Shown in pieces: positions 1-10,867 of a DNA stretch of 64,000 nucleotides; the first letter of the stretch is position 1; every line of letters starts with the position of its first letter. Below the pieces are notes generated by a model. The model had not been told where the DNA came from. It worked only from the letters and a program-made list of their open reading frames with translations, and did no database searches. The DNA lies in contig NC_090440.1 of NCBI RefSeq assembly GCF_031143425.1, positions 1,270,861,123 through 1,270,925,122 of the forward strand, given 5' to 3'. The position numbers were made by a program, and so were the translations under genes. This DNA comes from Pleurodeles waltl. Taxonomy: Eukaryota > Chordata > Amphibia > Caudata > Salamandridae.

Positions 1-738
1 AATACACGGGGTCATTAATCTGCTTATTTCCACATTACAATTCACGTCCTGTTTAAAACACATTCCAGTAGGCAGATATGAAATGCTGGGAGATAGTTAC
101 ATCCATGAGGTGTGAGATCTTCCCTTCTCGTACAAATGTCTCAGTGGCATGAAACAAGTCTTTCTTAGTGGTAGTGAATGTAAGACTTCTGTCAGCCATT
201 CGATGGTGTGTAAACAGCTGTCCTTCCATGGGGCGTGTAGTGCATCTGCAGGGAACTTGGTTTGTTATCAGAAGGGAATTCCAGTTTCCTGGATTAGACC
301 TACATTCCAGGTGCTTTCAAACGGCATGTATGTTCTCCTCAATAGTGAAGACTGTTGTGGGATGCGAGCCGGAATAGTTTATGTTGTTTCTATCTCTCAG
401 ATTGTTACATGCTGCGGGAATGTACTTTTTCCTCCAACAAAAATAAAAGAGGTAGCTGACATTTCGCCTCACATTGCTATTTCTAATGTGAATTTTGACA
501 AGTTGAGCAGACTCAAGGCTTTTCTTGTTTCAAAAACATGTGGCTCTCACATCTGCACGAAAGACCTACGCACTTCAGGTGGCAAGGTCGTCAGCAGAGA
601 TACAGTCCCTTTTAAGTACCAACTTTCTGAGACACTTTGGTGAACTTGTGGGACGAATATTTAATGCGTCCAGTACTACTGGAATCGCAAATTTCTTTAA
701 AGCTGTTGGTTCTGGTTTTGTTCACACCGTCTCCTCCA
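1..738 (+). pseudogene. Endogenous retrovirus envelope fragment (copy 1)
   Basis: Decayed piece of a retroviral envelope-like protein. The longest open part is 149-643. It is cysteine-rich, and its later part contains the block NVNFDKLSRLK. The same blocks, in the same order, occur on the minus strand at about 7000-6400, so the two are paralogous copies in opposite orientation. The 149-643 reading leaves the homologous frame near 525, where a second frame (525-735) takes over the match, so there is at least one frameshift; an in-frame stop also lies upstream of 149. Similarity to copy 2 ends at about 738, where a Penelope-like element begins on the other strand. An ERV envelope is inferred from the neighbouring integrase remnant beside copy 2; the viral genus is not resolved. 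Confidence 0.6.
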
Positions 739-2830
739 TATCTTATCCATAAGACTAATTTCTCAATATATTTACTGCTCTCCTTCCTGCAAGCTACATC
801 TCTCTCCCACCATTCCATTGTGAAATTTGCATAGCTTAGAGAGAAGAAAACTCCAATGGCTATCCTACATTTCTGAATATACATTTGGTGGTTCAGTAAG
901 AATAAATTTTTCTTCAAATAGATTTCCCTCATTTGTATCAACATTCATGAGTGTTCAAAACCTTTTAAATTCTTCAGTTGTAAAAAGTATTCAACTTCAT
1001 GTAGACCAATCCCATGGTCAATCGATGTATACAACAACACTATGCCAATGGTTGCTAGCATAGAGCCTTCCTGCCAACTTGTTTCTGCAAGGATTCTCAG
1101 AAAATCTCTCATGTCTTTTATAAAGATGTTTGGTGTTGTGACTAGGGGTGCTAGGTAGTAATCCACATATCTAGATACATTTTCAGACAAGGATCCACAA
1201 CTTGTAATAATTGGTCTTCCTGATGGTTTATTGAGTGTCTTCTGGATCTTTGGCAGAAAATATATGGTGGGAATTACTGGGGTTTCTCATTTCAAGAACT
1301 GTGATTTATCATCATTAATGAGAGATTTCTTGTGCTAATCATTCAAATGTTTCTCAAGCTCAATAGGTAGGTCATTTATAGGATTATTTTGGAATTTCAT
1401 ACAATTGGTAGTATTGGTTAGTTGGTGATATGCCTCTTCTTTTGTTAAATTTTCCTTGAGGTTCTGATTTTTCATTTTTTCCAACTTCTCTAAATCAAGG
1501 ACAACTAGATCAAAATTGTATCAATTCTGCTGCCAGGTGTAAGCATCAGCGAGAATTAGAATTTTGGTTTTAGATTATTGTTTTTATGTTTGTCTATGTG
1601 TATTTCAAATTCTTCCAGGACCTGTTTTTCCATTAGGCATACATCATCTAAATCATCTAAATCATGGATTAGATCATACATAGTTTTGATATCTCTTTTC
1701 TGTGCAATTGTTAATTGGGTATAAATATCAATAGATTATTCTTTTGTTCTCATTGTTTCTTTGGGTTTAATTTTGGCAAAATATTTAGTTAACTTGATCT
1801 TATGCACAAACTTGTAGATATCAGTCTTTGTCTGTACAAAATTGAATGCAGTTTTTCATCTTCATTGGTCAGACTGTAATTTGAGAGATTGACCACTAAG
1901 TTTTCATCTATAGGGTCTCTCTTCTGGTTTATTGGCTCCATTTCTGACTTCTTAATTGGTTCATTTTTCCTCTTCTTGTTTTGTGCTATCCTGTGATCTG
2001 TTTCTCTGCCTTGTCCATGTCCTTTTACTCTTCTACTTGGCGTTCTTTGGTCTATATACATTAATAGCATTCATCTAAAAAAGTAGATTTTACAGCCCCT
2101 TGTAGTACAGTCTCTCCTTCACACATCTCGGTGTCAGATTCACCCATTGTGCCATTTGGTAATGTCACTTGTTTCTACTGAGACCACTATAGTGCTGTGT
2201 CGTCAAATCCTCAAATCTCTTTGAAATTGTTAATATTCTGCATTTGTGTATTTCTGTTTGTCTCTTAGAAATTTCCTTTGTTTCCATACTTCAACTTCTG
2301 ATTCATATATGTCTACATTTTTTCATGTTGTTTCTCAGTGTACTACTTTCCTCTTCTGGTTCCTAGCACTTATTTCTGATTCCATTTCTTCAGTTAATTT
2401 GTGTACATTTTCCATATCTATTTTAGCAAATTTATTGATGATGAACGTCATTATTTTTGGAACATAAAATTCTTAGGCCACTTGAGACTTTTCCTACTTC
2501 AATATATTTTTCTAAGGTAATTATTTCCCAACTTTTTATTATTTCTTTCTCCAGTAACCTTTCCAGCTGGATAGACAACTGTTTCAAGCTGATATCACAC
2601 TCTGTCATTTTGGTACCATCATTCATTTCATTTTGATTTTTGTTACTAAATAATGATTCCGCTTTTTGGGCCCTTCTTGCTGCTCTTGCCTCCAAGTTTG
2701 GTGTCTTCTGTGTACCCATAGGTACTGATTTTTGCAAGCCAACATGGTGAATAGTGAATGTAAATCAATCTTTTGCAAATGGCTTTGGTCTTCCTGGTCT
2801 ATCGCGCTCACTTGGTAATAGTATCTCATG
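739..2830 (-). pseudogene. Penelope-like retroelement, N-terminal extension and partial reverse transcriptase
   Basis: Reading leftward from about 2830 there is a charged, coiled-coil-like N-terminal region (2432-2737, ending KYIEVGKVSSGLRI), then a block with VVNLSNYSLTNEDEKL (about 1900), typical of the conserved pre-RT region of Penelope-like elements. RT core blocks follow: SRYVDYYLAPLV and LLYTSIDHGIGL (945-1190), then the QKCRIAIGVFFSLSYANFTMEWWE block (about 790-870). The match stops after WIRY, just before the expected IDD catalytic aspartates, at the junction with the env fragment. Many frameshifts and stops occur between 1200 and 1800. The GIY-YIG endonuclease end is missing. The Neptune-like group is my best guess from the two better copies at 23-27 kb. 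Confidence 0.75.
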
Positions 2831-3145
2831 CTAGACTGCTACTGATGCTTACTGTGGATGCAATGTAGCAAAGGCAGTAGTGTCTTACCTCTAGGAGACT
2901 CCCATTCCCATGGTGTCCTCTGACTCTGCTGATAGTTGCTCAACCTTCATGGTTCTTGACGCTTTGCTATTAAGCTGCTCAATCATGTTGGTTAGTTATT
3001 CTGCCATACGTTTTTTTCATAATTTTGTTTTTTACTGCAAATATTACATTGACATTATCCATGATGTTATCAAAGATGTCATGAGTGCCATAATTTCATT
3101 AGCAGTGCAAGGTGAAGGCGCAAGTTATAGTTACCTTAGAGCATG

Positions 3146-3174
3146 AGTTATAGTTACATGAGGTAACTCTAACT
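3146..3174. repeat. Short hairpin, 12-bp arms
   Basis: Arms 3146-3157 and 3163-3174 are complementary with one mismatch around a 5-base loop. A related half-site (AGTTATAGTTACCTTAGAG) lies just upstream at about 3122. It could be the end of a small repeat element. Confidence 0.45.
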
Positions 3175-3499
3175 CTAACTGGTGAGTTTCTATGGTATAT
3201 ATATATAGCCATACAGCTTCCCTGGGCTCCGGGCCAAGCTCGATCACAGCTTCTCCCACTGCTCTGTTTTTACAGGGACTCTGGTACCTCCAGATTGCTC
3301 TCTCACTGCCAATCTACCCTGAGAGCATCTCGTCAAGAAGCAGGGACCTGAAGAGCATTTCTGCAGCACATGCCCATGTCTACCAGCCCCATCCCTTGCT
3401 CAAACCTACAGAAATCACCACAGAACACCTACCACTAGGGGAGGCTCCTCCACTATGGCGGAACAGCATTGCCCCACCAGCCAGCAGCAGCAGTGCAAA

Positions 3500-3554
3500 C
3501 CTTTTACACTAAAACCATAATAAACTATGTTTATTATGGTTTTATTGTAAAAGG
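3500..3554. repeat. Near-perfect hairpin, 26-bp arms, 3-base loop
   Basis: Arms 3500-3525 and 3529-3554 pair along 26 bp with a single mismatch (3509/3545) around the loop TAT. The inner 16 bp are perfect. Flanking sequence is ordinary and GC-richer. Confidence 0.85.
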
Positions 3555-3716
3555 GGCGGGCCACGAGTGATGACAAGGATGGAGGGAGAGGGCACAGCAC
3601 TCCCCACAAGTGCACATATATGTTTGGCCAGCCATCTCGGGCCGGCCAAACACAAAAGTGCAAAGGGCTCTCTCCATCCCTGCACTGTGTTGCAGACCCA
3701 ACCAGGGAGCTCTGTC

Positions 3717-3770
3717 CAATCCTAATGCTCCTTTCATGGTGCAAGCAGCATGAAAGCAGCATTAGGATTG
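3717..3770. repeat. Hairpin, 22-bp arms
   Basis: Arms 3717-3738 and 3749-3770 are complementary with one mismatch around a 10-base loop. The arm sequence is unrelated to the hairpin at 3500-3554. Confidence 0.8.
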
Positions 3771-5272
3771 GCCGCAGGACAGGCTGGAGCCTGTGCCTGC
3801 AAGTACTGGAGCCAGAGGAGTAGAGCATCGCGGCGCAGCGAGGAAGGTACATTTTTTTTTAAAATTATTATTTTGTGTCATTCCCCCCACATGCTCTGCC
3901 GCCCCGACACTTTTCTCCACCGCAAGCCACTACTGCCTAGTATGTCCCCCAAGCCACCCTGCAGAGTTAAAGAATGCTATTTAAGACCCGTCCTTCGTGA
4001 ACAAGGTTTGCTCAAGCTTTTGGTGCAAAATGAGATGGCAACATGAATATGAGTATTGGCGCTTTGCAAACCCTTCAGCCCCATAGGCACTGTTTCCCCA
4101 GCTTCTATATTCTATATGTTATTACAGGGATTAGTGGAGGGTAATAAGAGGAAACACATACATTGCATTTAAGTCTGATATATGCCTGTCTAACTTGAAC
4201 AGTGGGTAACTCTGAGAGGGCACTTCTTGTCTTTTGTGAGGTGAAGAATGAGGGATGACATGTAACCTGAAGGGTGTGATTGTCAAGATAACTTTCCAGG
4301 TGGCCATCCTGTGTGTGGTTCAAGGCCAGCAGCAACACTTTGTTCCTGACCTCTCCTGTTACTGCCAGCGGGGCACGATGCCTCTCTCAGTGACCCTTCT
4401 TCAGGGACCGCAAGTCCCATCCGAGCACCTTTGCATCCTCCATTCCTCAGACCCAGTTTTTCTTTTAAAAGGAAAATAATGTGCTCTGGAAAACAACAAC
4501 AAAATCAGTTATCCCAAAACTGCTGCATGACCCCCACCTAACATAATTAAGGGAAAGCTTCATATTTTTTCATTGGGATTCCAAAGATAATTTGATGCCA
4601 TTGTTTCTGCTACTTGAGCATGGTACTCACAATACAAATCGAAAGCATTCTCCTGAATAAGCATTTTCTTCACTCTTGTATGGCGTCAGAAAAGTTTCAG
4701 TTAGGTGATAGATTCTGTTTTTTGAAGCCATAATATGGGGGCTTTATAAAGATTTCTTTTTCTATGCATTGCTATTGCAGTTTTCACTTCAGTTCTGAGG
4801 TAACCACAGTTTAAGCTTTGTGATTGTATAGCAGCTCATATTGCAAAAGCATCTTATCATGGGTGCACTGCTTAGAGGAGTGTCGGAAAAGAGGGAGGGA
4901 AATAAGGAAATACATTGTTAAACACCAAATGTAAAAAAACAGCAGTTAGGTGGGAAAAACACTATTTCCTGATTTAATATATACTTCTCATTCAAAGACA
5001 ATGGATTTAGATGGTGTTGTCTGTTTATAAAGTTATCTGCTTGTCGGTCAGTCCTTTCATGCATCCACTCTCCTGCCCACCAGAACATTCCATCGATCCA
5101 TCCATCCAGTTGGCCCATTCCACCTGCTCTCAGGCCTTGCTGGTAGTGATCCACCTCCCCGACTTCTGTCATTTCATGCGCTTGTTGTGCACTGATTAAT
5201 CACTTCTACTTTAAAGATTTTTATTTCAGATATTTTGTTCCAGTAACATGGCAGATACTACTCATGAACCCG

Positions 5273-5357
5273 TACAGCTACTCACACACCCACTTACAGA
5301 CCCATACAGCTACTCACACACTCACTTACAGACCCATACAGCCAGTCACACACCCAC
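5273..5357 (+). repeat. Minisatellite, about 32-bp unit
   Basis: Roughly two and a half copies of a unit reading ACAGCTACTCACACACCCAC plus a TTACAGACCCAT-type tail. The same unit, reverse-complemented, forms the long array at 9770-10380 on the other side of the retroviral remnant. Confidence 0.7.
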
Positions 5358-5492
5358 TCTAGGGATGTGAAGGGAGCTCCACTCCGCTGGCAGAGCTAAC
5401 AGAGTTTTTGGAACTCTACGCTTCGCTTGGAGTGCAGAGTTCATCCAAAAATTCTGCTAGCCCCTCCAGCTCAGCGGAGCTCACCCGGTGGG

Positions 5493-5568
5493 CACTGCAG
5501 CCCAGTTATGGGCTACACAGCAAGACAGTCTGCACTTGCACTGTGTAGCCCATAACTGGGCAGCAGTG
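5493..5568. repeat. Hairpin, 28-bp arms
   Basis: Arms 5493-5520 and 5541-5568 pair with one mismatch; the inner 21 bp (5500-5520 with 5541-5561) are perfect. It lies between the minisatellite and the ERV remnant. Confidence 0.85.
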
Positions 5569-5699
5569 TACACCTGAGCCCAGGAGCAGGGGACAGAGGC
5601 CAGAGGGAGGCAGAGAGCCAGGCTACTGTGGACTCAGAGAGGACAATGAGAAGAGGAGAACACTCTGAAAGACCCAGATAAGTCCTTGTCTCTTCTTTT

Positions 5700-6062
5700 T
5701 CATTGTTTGTGTACACCATGTTTACAATAATCATGATCATGCAAAAGGTCTCCGATGTCATCAATGGAGATTGAGACAAGAAAGGACTCCACTTCCACAG
5801 GAGATAAATTAATCAGAGGATTAGGAGAAGATTCCACGGAGCGAAAGTGTGCAGAAACCTCACTCGCAGTATGGCCTGTGAAGGCAGCACCATCCATTGT
5901 GCCAGATGATGTTGGAGCCAGGAAATCCACAAGTGGTGGCTTATAAGACACCTCGCAAATCAACATCGGTCTCAAGAGGCATATCTGTGAATGAACCCTC
6001 ATCGATAACATTAACAGTTCCTTTTTGAAAGGAGGCAAAGGCTGCACGGCAAAACACACCAT
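5700..6062 (-). pseudogene. Small ORF downstream of ERV env, possible accessory gene
   Basis: A 120-codon open frame just 3' of the envelope remnant in the same orientation. It is acidic and serine/proline-containing, ends DIGDLLHDHDYCKHGVHKQ, and has no recognisable domain. Accessory or regulatory genes sit in this position in complex retroviruses; position is the only argument here. It could equally be chance, or part of a degraded 3' end. Confidence 0.25.
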
Positions 6063-6099
6063 TGGTGTGCTTTCAAATGTGCACCAAATGGAGTGGAAA

Positions 6100-9000
6100 A
6101 CCGGTTGCTCACAGGATAAGACTGGTCTGAATGTTCAATGACCAATCATGCTCCAGCTCTTCCAGCAAAGAGGCTCCGAAGTACTGCATCATGCGCTCAT
6201 GAAACAGCCGGGTTGGTGGTAGCTCCATCACCCTGCTTGGTTGAAATAAGGCAGCCACTGAGTAGAAAAAATAATAGCAGCAATATTCTGCCAATTCATG
6301 CAAAAGTAATTGGGAATTCACCAAAGACACTAAAAAATAGTGAGTGTATGGCTGAGGGTATGTCTCCAAACATGGTTTGAAAAGTGCTGACAAACCCCAG
6401 AACTGACAGCCTTAAAAAAAGTGAAAAATCCCTTCAGTGCTAGAGGTGTTGGAAATTCTGCTGACCAATTCTCCAAAGTGCTTGGGGAAACTGGTATTTA
6501 ATAGGGACTGCATCTCAGCTGATGACCTCACTATCTGGAGATCATATGTCTCTCCGGCTGATGCCAGGGTCAATTTTGTTTTAAATAATAGCGATTTTAG
6601 ACTGCTCAGCTTGTCAAAATTTACATTAGGAGTAGCAATGAAGGGACACAATTCTGCTACTCTTATTCCTTGTGGGGGGAGGAATGAAACAATGCTGCAA
6701 AAAGTTACCAATTGAGAAACCGAAATGACAATAGAAATTCCATGATTCATACCACAGCAGCTTTCATCATTTAGAACCATATAACTCCCATTGTAAAGTA
6801 TCTGGATGAATCAAAGAGACAGGAGTACCATTCAGATGGCATGCCAAGTTGGCGACCTTCGTGTTCCAAAGGCCACACAAGGACACTTGCTTACAAATAA
6901 AGGAATGACTAGCAGTAGTCTCACATTCGCGTTCACTAAGAAAGACCTCTGTTTTGCCTTTCAGACATTTAAAATCTAAAGGAAACTCCCACATCTCATG
7001 TACATGACTGTCTCCTATTCACTCATTTCTGCCTACAGCAAAATGCTTCAAACAGTTGGTGAAATGAAAGATGGAAATGGACATATTTATAACGCCATGT
7101 ATCAATCATACTGCTGAGGGAATTTCTGCCCCAAAAAAGGTAACTTTTCTAACTTGTCAGTGTTAGGCAGGATGTAACTAGCTTATTTAAGCCATTGTCT
7201 GTTGTTCCATGGATAAGTTAAAACTGGAAAACAAGTCGCTACTGTTTCTGTGTTTCCAAGGCATGCAACCATTTTTCAAAACTTGCAATGTCCAACCTAA
7301 TTGCATGATGGATTGCATCTGACTCTGCCCATGTTGAAAAAAAGGACATGTCATTCTGAATGATGTCAATCACAGATGACATAATATTATTTAAGGTGTA
7401 AATTCTCATTGGACAAGGTGTTCATGCCATTATCAACAACAGCTAAAGCCTTTCCCACGCTTTCCTTTTCTGGCTCCCTTGAACGTACAGCAGCTTCCCT
7501 TTGAGAAAGCTTTCAAATCTTATTATTTAAGGCATATAGGAAATGCTTTGAGTGTAGCTTCTTTTGTACACACAAGAAATACTGTAAGTCTATTTTCCCA
7601 GAAAGGTGCCTAAGATGTTGCTTTACAGCTGCTAAAGTTGAGGAATGTCACCATTGTTCCCACAGTTTACCTACACTGTATGTAGTAACACTACTCAAGT
7701 GTTCCCCCGAGACTTAGCGAGGGTCTGGCCTGCTTGCCTTGAAACACAGAGAAGTTAACAAAATGTGCCTGGCAACCATTTGTGTCCCTTGGCCACAATA
7801 ACCACCCACCAGGAATTGAGAGTGAGGATTTAATGGTACCATTCTGAACCAAAGCTGTTAGTTGGTCTTCAGTGACATTTAAAGGTGTTTGCCAATTGTG
7901 AAATGGGAAAAGTGGGCGCGTTAATTTCTTTTATTTTTGCTAACCCCAAGCATGAGGTTTATTAGTCTGTTTCATTTTCAAATATCACTTGGAAGGGAAT
8001 AAGGCATGTCCTAAATAAAGCTTTCCTACCCCGTATCCGCCAATCGTTTGTTCCCTATACAGTCTTTACATCAATAGTATCTTCCAGTGCTCACAGACCT
8101 CAACAGGAATGTGGGAAACAAAGGAATCTGAATAAATCAATTTTGTATTGGTTGGCAATATTTTACTCATTCTGGAAGGTGGTAATTTGAAATAATATGA
8201 CTCAGCATTTCTAGCCTCATGCCCAGTGAAATAAGCAAACATTCCTATATATGTTTTGGAGCTCTCCACAGGTGGAGTTGGACAATGTTCCCATTGTGTG
8301 TAGTTGAAAACTGATCTGGGTTTACTAGTTCAGAGCATAAAGTAATGTCCCCAATGGTTGTAAAAGAACATTTCCTCACAATTCGCTGTGTTCATGTAGC
8401 CATCTTCACTTTCAGATACAGTGTAGTAGTCTAGCTCAGCAAGCATAGAATCAACTGCTTTAATGTCTCAATCATTGAAAACAATACCATGTTTAATAGC
8501 ATTTGTCATTGATATTTTAAACACATAAAGAATTTGAATGACCTCAGTAGGATCGTATATGTCAAAGGGCACTTTATCCCAAACAGTCCCACCTGGAATT
8601 GGAACTCCTGAAATGTTCACAAGAGATAAGTCTCTTCAAACTTTATGAAAAGATACATAAGGTGTTTCAACATCATCCACAAGCTCAGTGGCAGAGTGTT
8701 TAGGACGATAATATCCATTTATCAAGAGAAAGAAAACAATGACAAAAACAATCCAAAGCAGAAAGGCAATCAAATGTCTATAGTATTCACAGATAATACC
8801 ATGGATAAATCAAATAGTTATTTGTGAACGATATGTACAGCTTATGTGTTTTTGATACACTTTCTGTTGCAGAATCAGATGAGTCAGAAGAAAAGTCATC
8901 ATTGTTAATGAAGTAATGAGAAGCAACCTGTGCAAACACAGGAGCCGGTGCGGAGCTGGTGGATGGATCCACTTGCTGTGGAGATTCATGGTAGACTACG

Positions 9001-9140
9001 CCGTCTGTCTGTGTTGAATTGGAATAGTCTATTTCCACATCTTGGACTTGTCTTCTCGATGAAGTGGTGACTGAAATCAGTACAACCTCATTCACCACCC
9101 TCCCCATGCTTGAGGACGCCATTGTATCATTGTTGTACAA
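6100..9140 (-). pseudogene. Endogenous retrovirus envelope (copy 2)
   Basis: Fragmented envelope-like coding region spanning about 3 kb. It may start in the frame of 9140-8787 (Ser/Thr-rich leader), followed by a poorly preserved surface region (8269-7187). The best-preserved block runs 6994-6412 and aligns by eye with copy 1 at 149-738. A strongly hydrophobic stretch at about 6325-6241 is the probable membrane anchor, followed by a short tail with an in-frame stop near 6160. Frames switch repeatedly (for example 6780/6767), so no intact protein remains. An integrase remnant lies immediately upstream in the same orientation. The roughly 3-kb length with an extended leader is long for a simple retrovirus; assignment to a genus would be guesswork. 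Confidence 0.6.
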
Positions 9141-9233
9141 ATTTGTGCTTGCAAAAATGTTGTTTGCTGCTTGCAGAGGTATATCCTGTGAGCATTGAAA
9201 GTGGAGTGGGTTCTACCCAAGGGATATTGTGGT

Positions 9234-9745
9234 CTACTGTGCACTATCAGCCACATGGTGCAGTTTGACGGTGTCAATAGAGACAAATCTGTTTCCTTTG
9301 GAACCAGTCAGCGCTGGTAAGATGACAGTTCTGGTACTGTGTATTCCCAGGACTAGAACCGGTGCTCTGTAGAATGGGCCAAACTCCTTGTTCACAGCAA
9401 TCTTTTAATGAACCAGATCCCTAACTTTAGGAATCCAACCTGTAGATGTTGTTGGCAAATCCCTTATTCTGAAGGTGGTGGTACAGGCAGATGAATTGTC
9501 ATCTCGAAATTGCTGTAGCTCCTGTAAATCAGTGACATATTAATTCATGTCAAATGGTGTATGCCGCCACCACTCCAGGACCATCAAGACCGGGGAAATA
9601 TGTAGGTATCCCAAATAACACCTCAGAAGGTGGGCGACCTCCCAAGCACCTTCTGAGCAGATTATTGAATGCTCCCTGGACCCCATACTGGTGATGAAGC
9701 CAAATATGGTCTGAATCTATTATTCTTGCTGTTAAGGATTGCTAT
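9234..9745 (-). pseudogene. Retroviral integrase C-terminal remnant
   Basis: Translated leftward with two frame changes, this reads as the end of the catalytic core followed by the C-terminal domain. Core-type text includes AFNNLLRRCLGGRPPSEVLF; the C-terminal part includes KEFGPFYRAPVLVLGI and later SIDTVKLHHVAD before a stop at 9236-9234. It carries internal stops near 9550-9500 and at about 9418. No reverse transcriptase, protease or gag is seen further upstream, where the sequence passes into a minisatellite at 9770. Order and spacing to the env remnant fit a truncated provirus of about 4 kb on the minus strand. Confidence 0.6.
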
Positions 9746-9769
9746 AATCCTATGAGTAGTCATGTAAGT

Positions 9770-10380
9770 TGTTTTGTGGGTGTGTGGTTATGTATGTGAG
9801 TGGCTGTATGGGTCAATGAGTCAGTGTGAGTGGCTGTATGGGTTTTTGAGTGGGTGTCTGAGTGTCCGTATGGATCTGTGAGTGGGCGCGTGAGTAGCTG
9901 TATGGGTCTGTGAGTGGGTGTGTGAGTTTCTGTATGGGTGCATGAGTGGGTGTGTGAGTGTGTGAGTGGATTTATGAGTTGGTGAGTGGTTGCGACTGTA
10001 TGGATCCGTGAGTGGTTTTGTGGGTGTGTGAGTGGCTGTATGGGTCAGTGAGTGGGTGTGTGAGTGGATGTATGGGTCTATGAGTGAGTATCTGAGTGGC
10101 CGTATGGGTCTGTGAGTGCATGTGTGAGTAGCTGTATGTGGCTGTGAGCAGGTGTGTGAGTGGATGTATGGGTCTGTGAGTGGGTGTGTGAGTCTTTGCA
10201 TGGGTGTACTAGTGGGTGTGTTAGTAGTTATGAGCGTGTGTGAGTGAGTGTGTGAGTGGATTTGAGAGTTGGTGAGTGGATGTGACTTTCTGTATGGGTC
10301 TGTGAGTGGGTGTGTGAGTAGCTGTGTGGGTGTGTGAGTGACTGTGTGAGTGGCTGTATGAGTCTGTGAGTGCGTTAGGT
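9770..10380 (-). repeat. Long degenerate minisatellite, about 32-bp unit
   Basis: About 19 units of the type GGGTCTGTGAGTGGGTGTGT plus GAGTAGCTGTAT, with point changes and partial units. It is the reverse complement of the short array at 5273-5357. A 217-codon open frame on the minus strand (9821-10474) is a by-product of the repeat (His/Thr-rich periodic translation), not a gene. Confidence 0.85.
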
Positions 10381-10514
10381 CTGGGCAGAATTTATGAAGT
10401 TCCACTCCAGGGAATTCCATGGAGATGATTAAAAACTCTGTCAAATTTTGCGGAGGCGGAGTTCGGTGACCCACAGAGTCCTGAATGCACCTGATCTTGG
10501 AAGCACTAAGCAGA

Positions 10515-10684
10515 GTTGGGCCTGGTTAGCAAGGCCCAACCCTACTTATTCAGGAGAGGGCCATAGGCAGTGAAAGCTGCTGTTTCAGACCTCTTTTCCA
10601 CTGGGCTGTCGTGTGTGCAGTGCACACAGAGCTAGCTGGTGCACAAGAGGCCTGAAACTGTGGCTTTCTTTCAATGCCTATGGC
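10515..10684. repeat. Two inverted repeats
   Basis: Arms 10515-10522 and 10533-10540 form a perfect 8-bp hairpin. A longer imperfect pair joins 10560-10596 with 10644-10684. The flanking 10381-10510 and 10685-10867 show nothing recognisable. Confidence 0.55.
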
Positions 10685-10867
10685 TCTGGCATGGGTCAAA
10701 TGCAGTAAAAGCTGCAAGGCCTCTTGTGCACCGGCCACCCCTGTGTGCAGTGCGAAGGTATAAAGTGCTTTTTTGAAGATATAAAGTTTGACACCATACT
10801 GCCTGACATGCTGTCTCTAATGTACGATTTTTACTTTAGAGCATTTTTAGACTTTTTATTTCATACC

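Larger units (their letters stand above)
2831..5272. other. Unassigned intergenic stretch with hairpins
   Basis: I recognise no gene or known element body here. The short ORFs (3192-3512, 3415-3852, 3750-4046) overlap each other on both strands and resemble nothing. The only clear structures are the inverted repeats at 3146-3174, 3500-3554 and 3717-3770, listed separately. Confidence 0.5.

Noticed and set aside
3120..3182. Telomere-like TAACTC repeats
   Set aside because: Only two to three imperfect units, better explained as a short hairpin.
5700..9745. Complete provirus with two LTRs
   Set aside because: No LTR pair, gag, protease or RT could be found on either side; only the integrase tail and env remain.
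9821..10474. 217-codon ORF on the minus strand
   Set aside because: It is the translation of a 32-bp minisatellite with mixed Thr/His/Pro periodicity and no domain.
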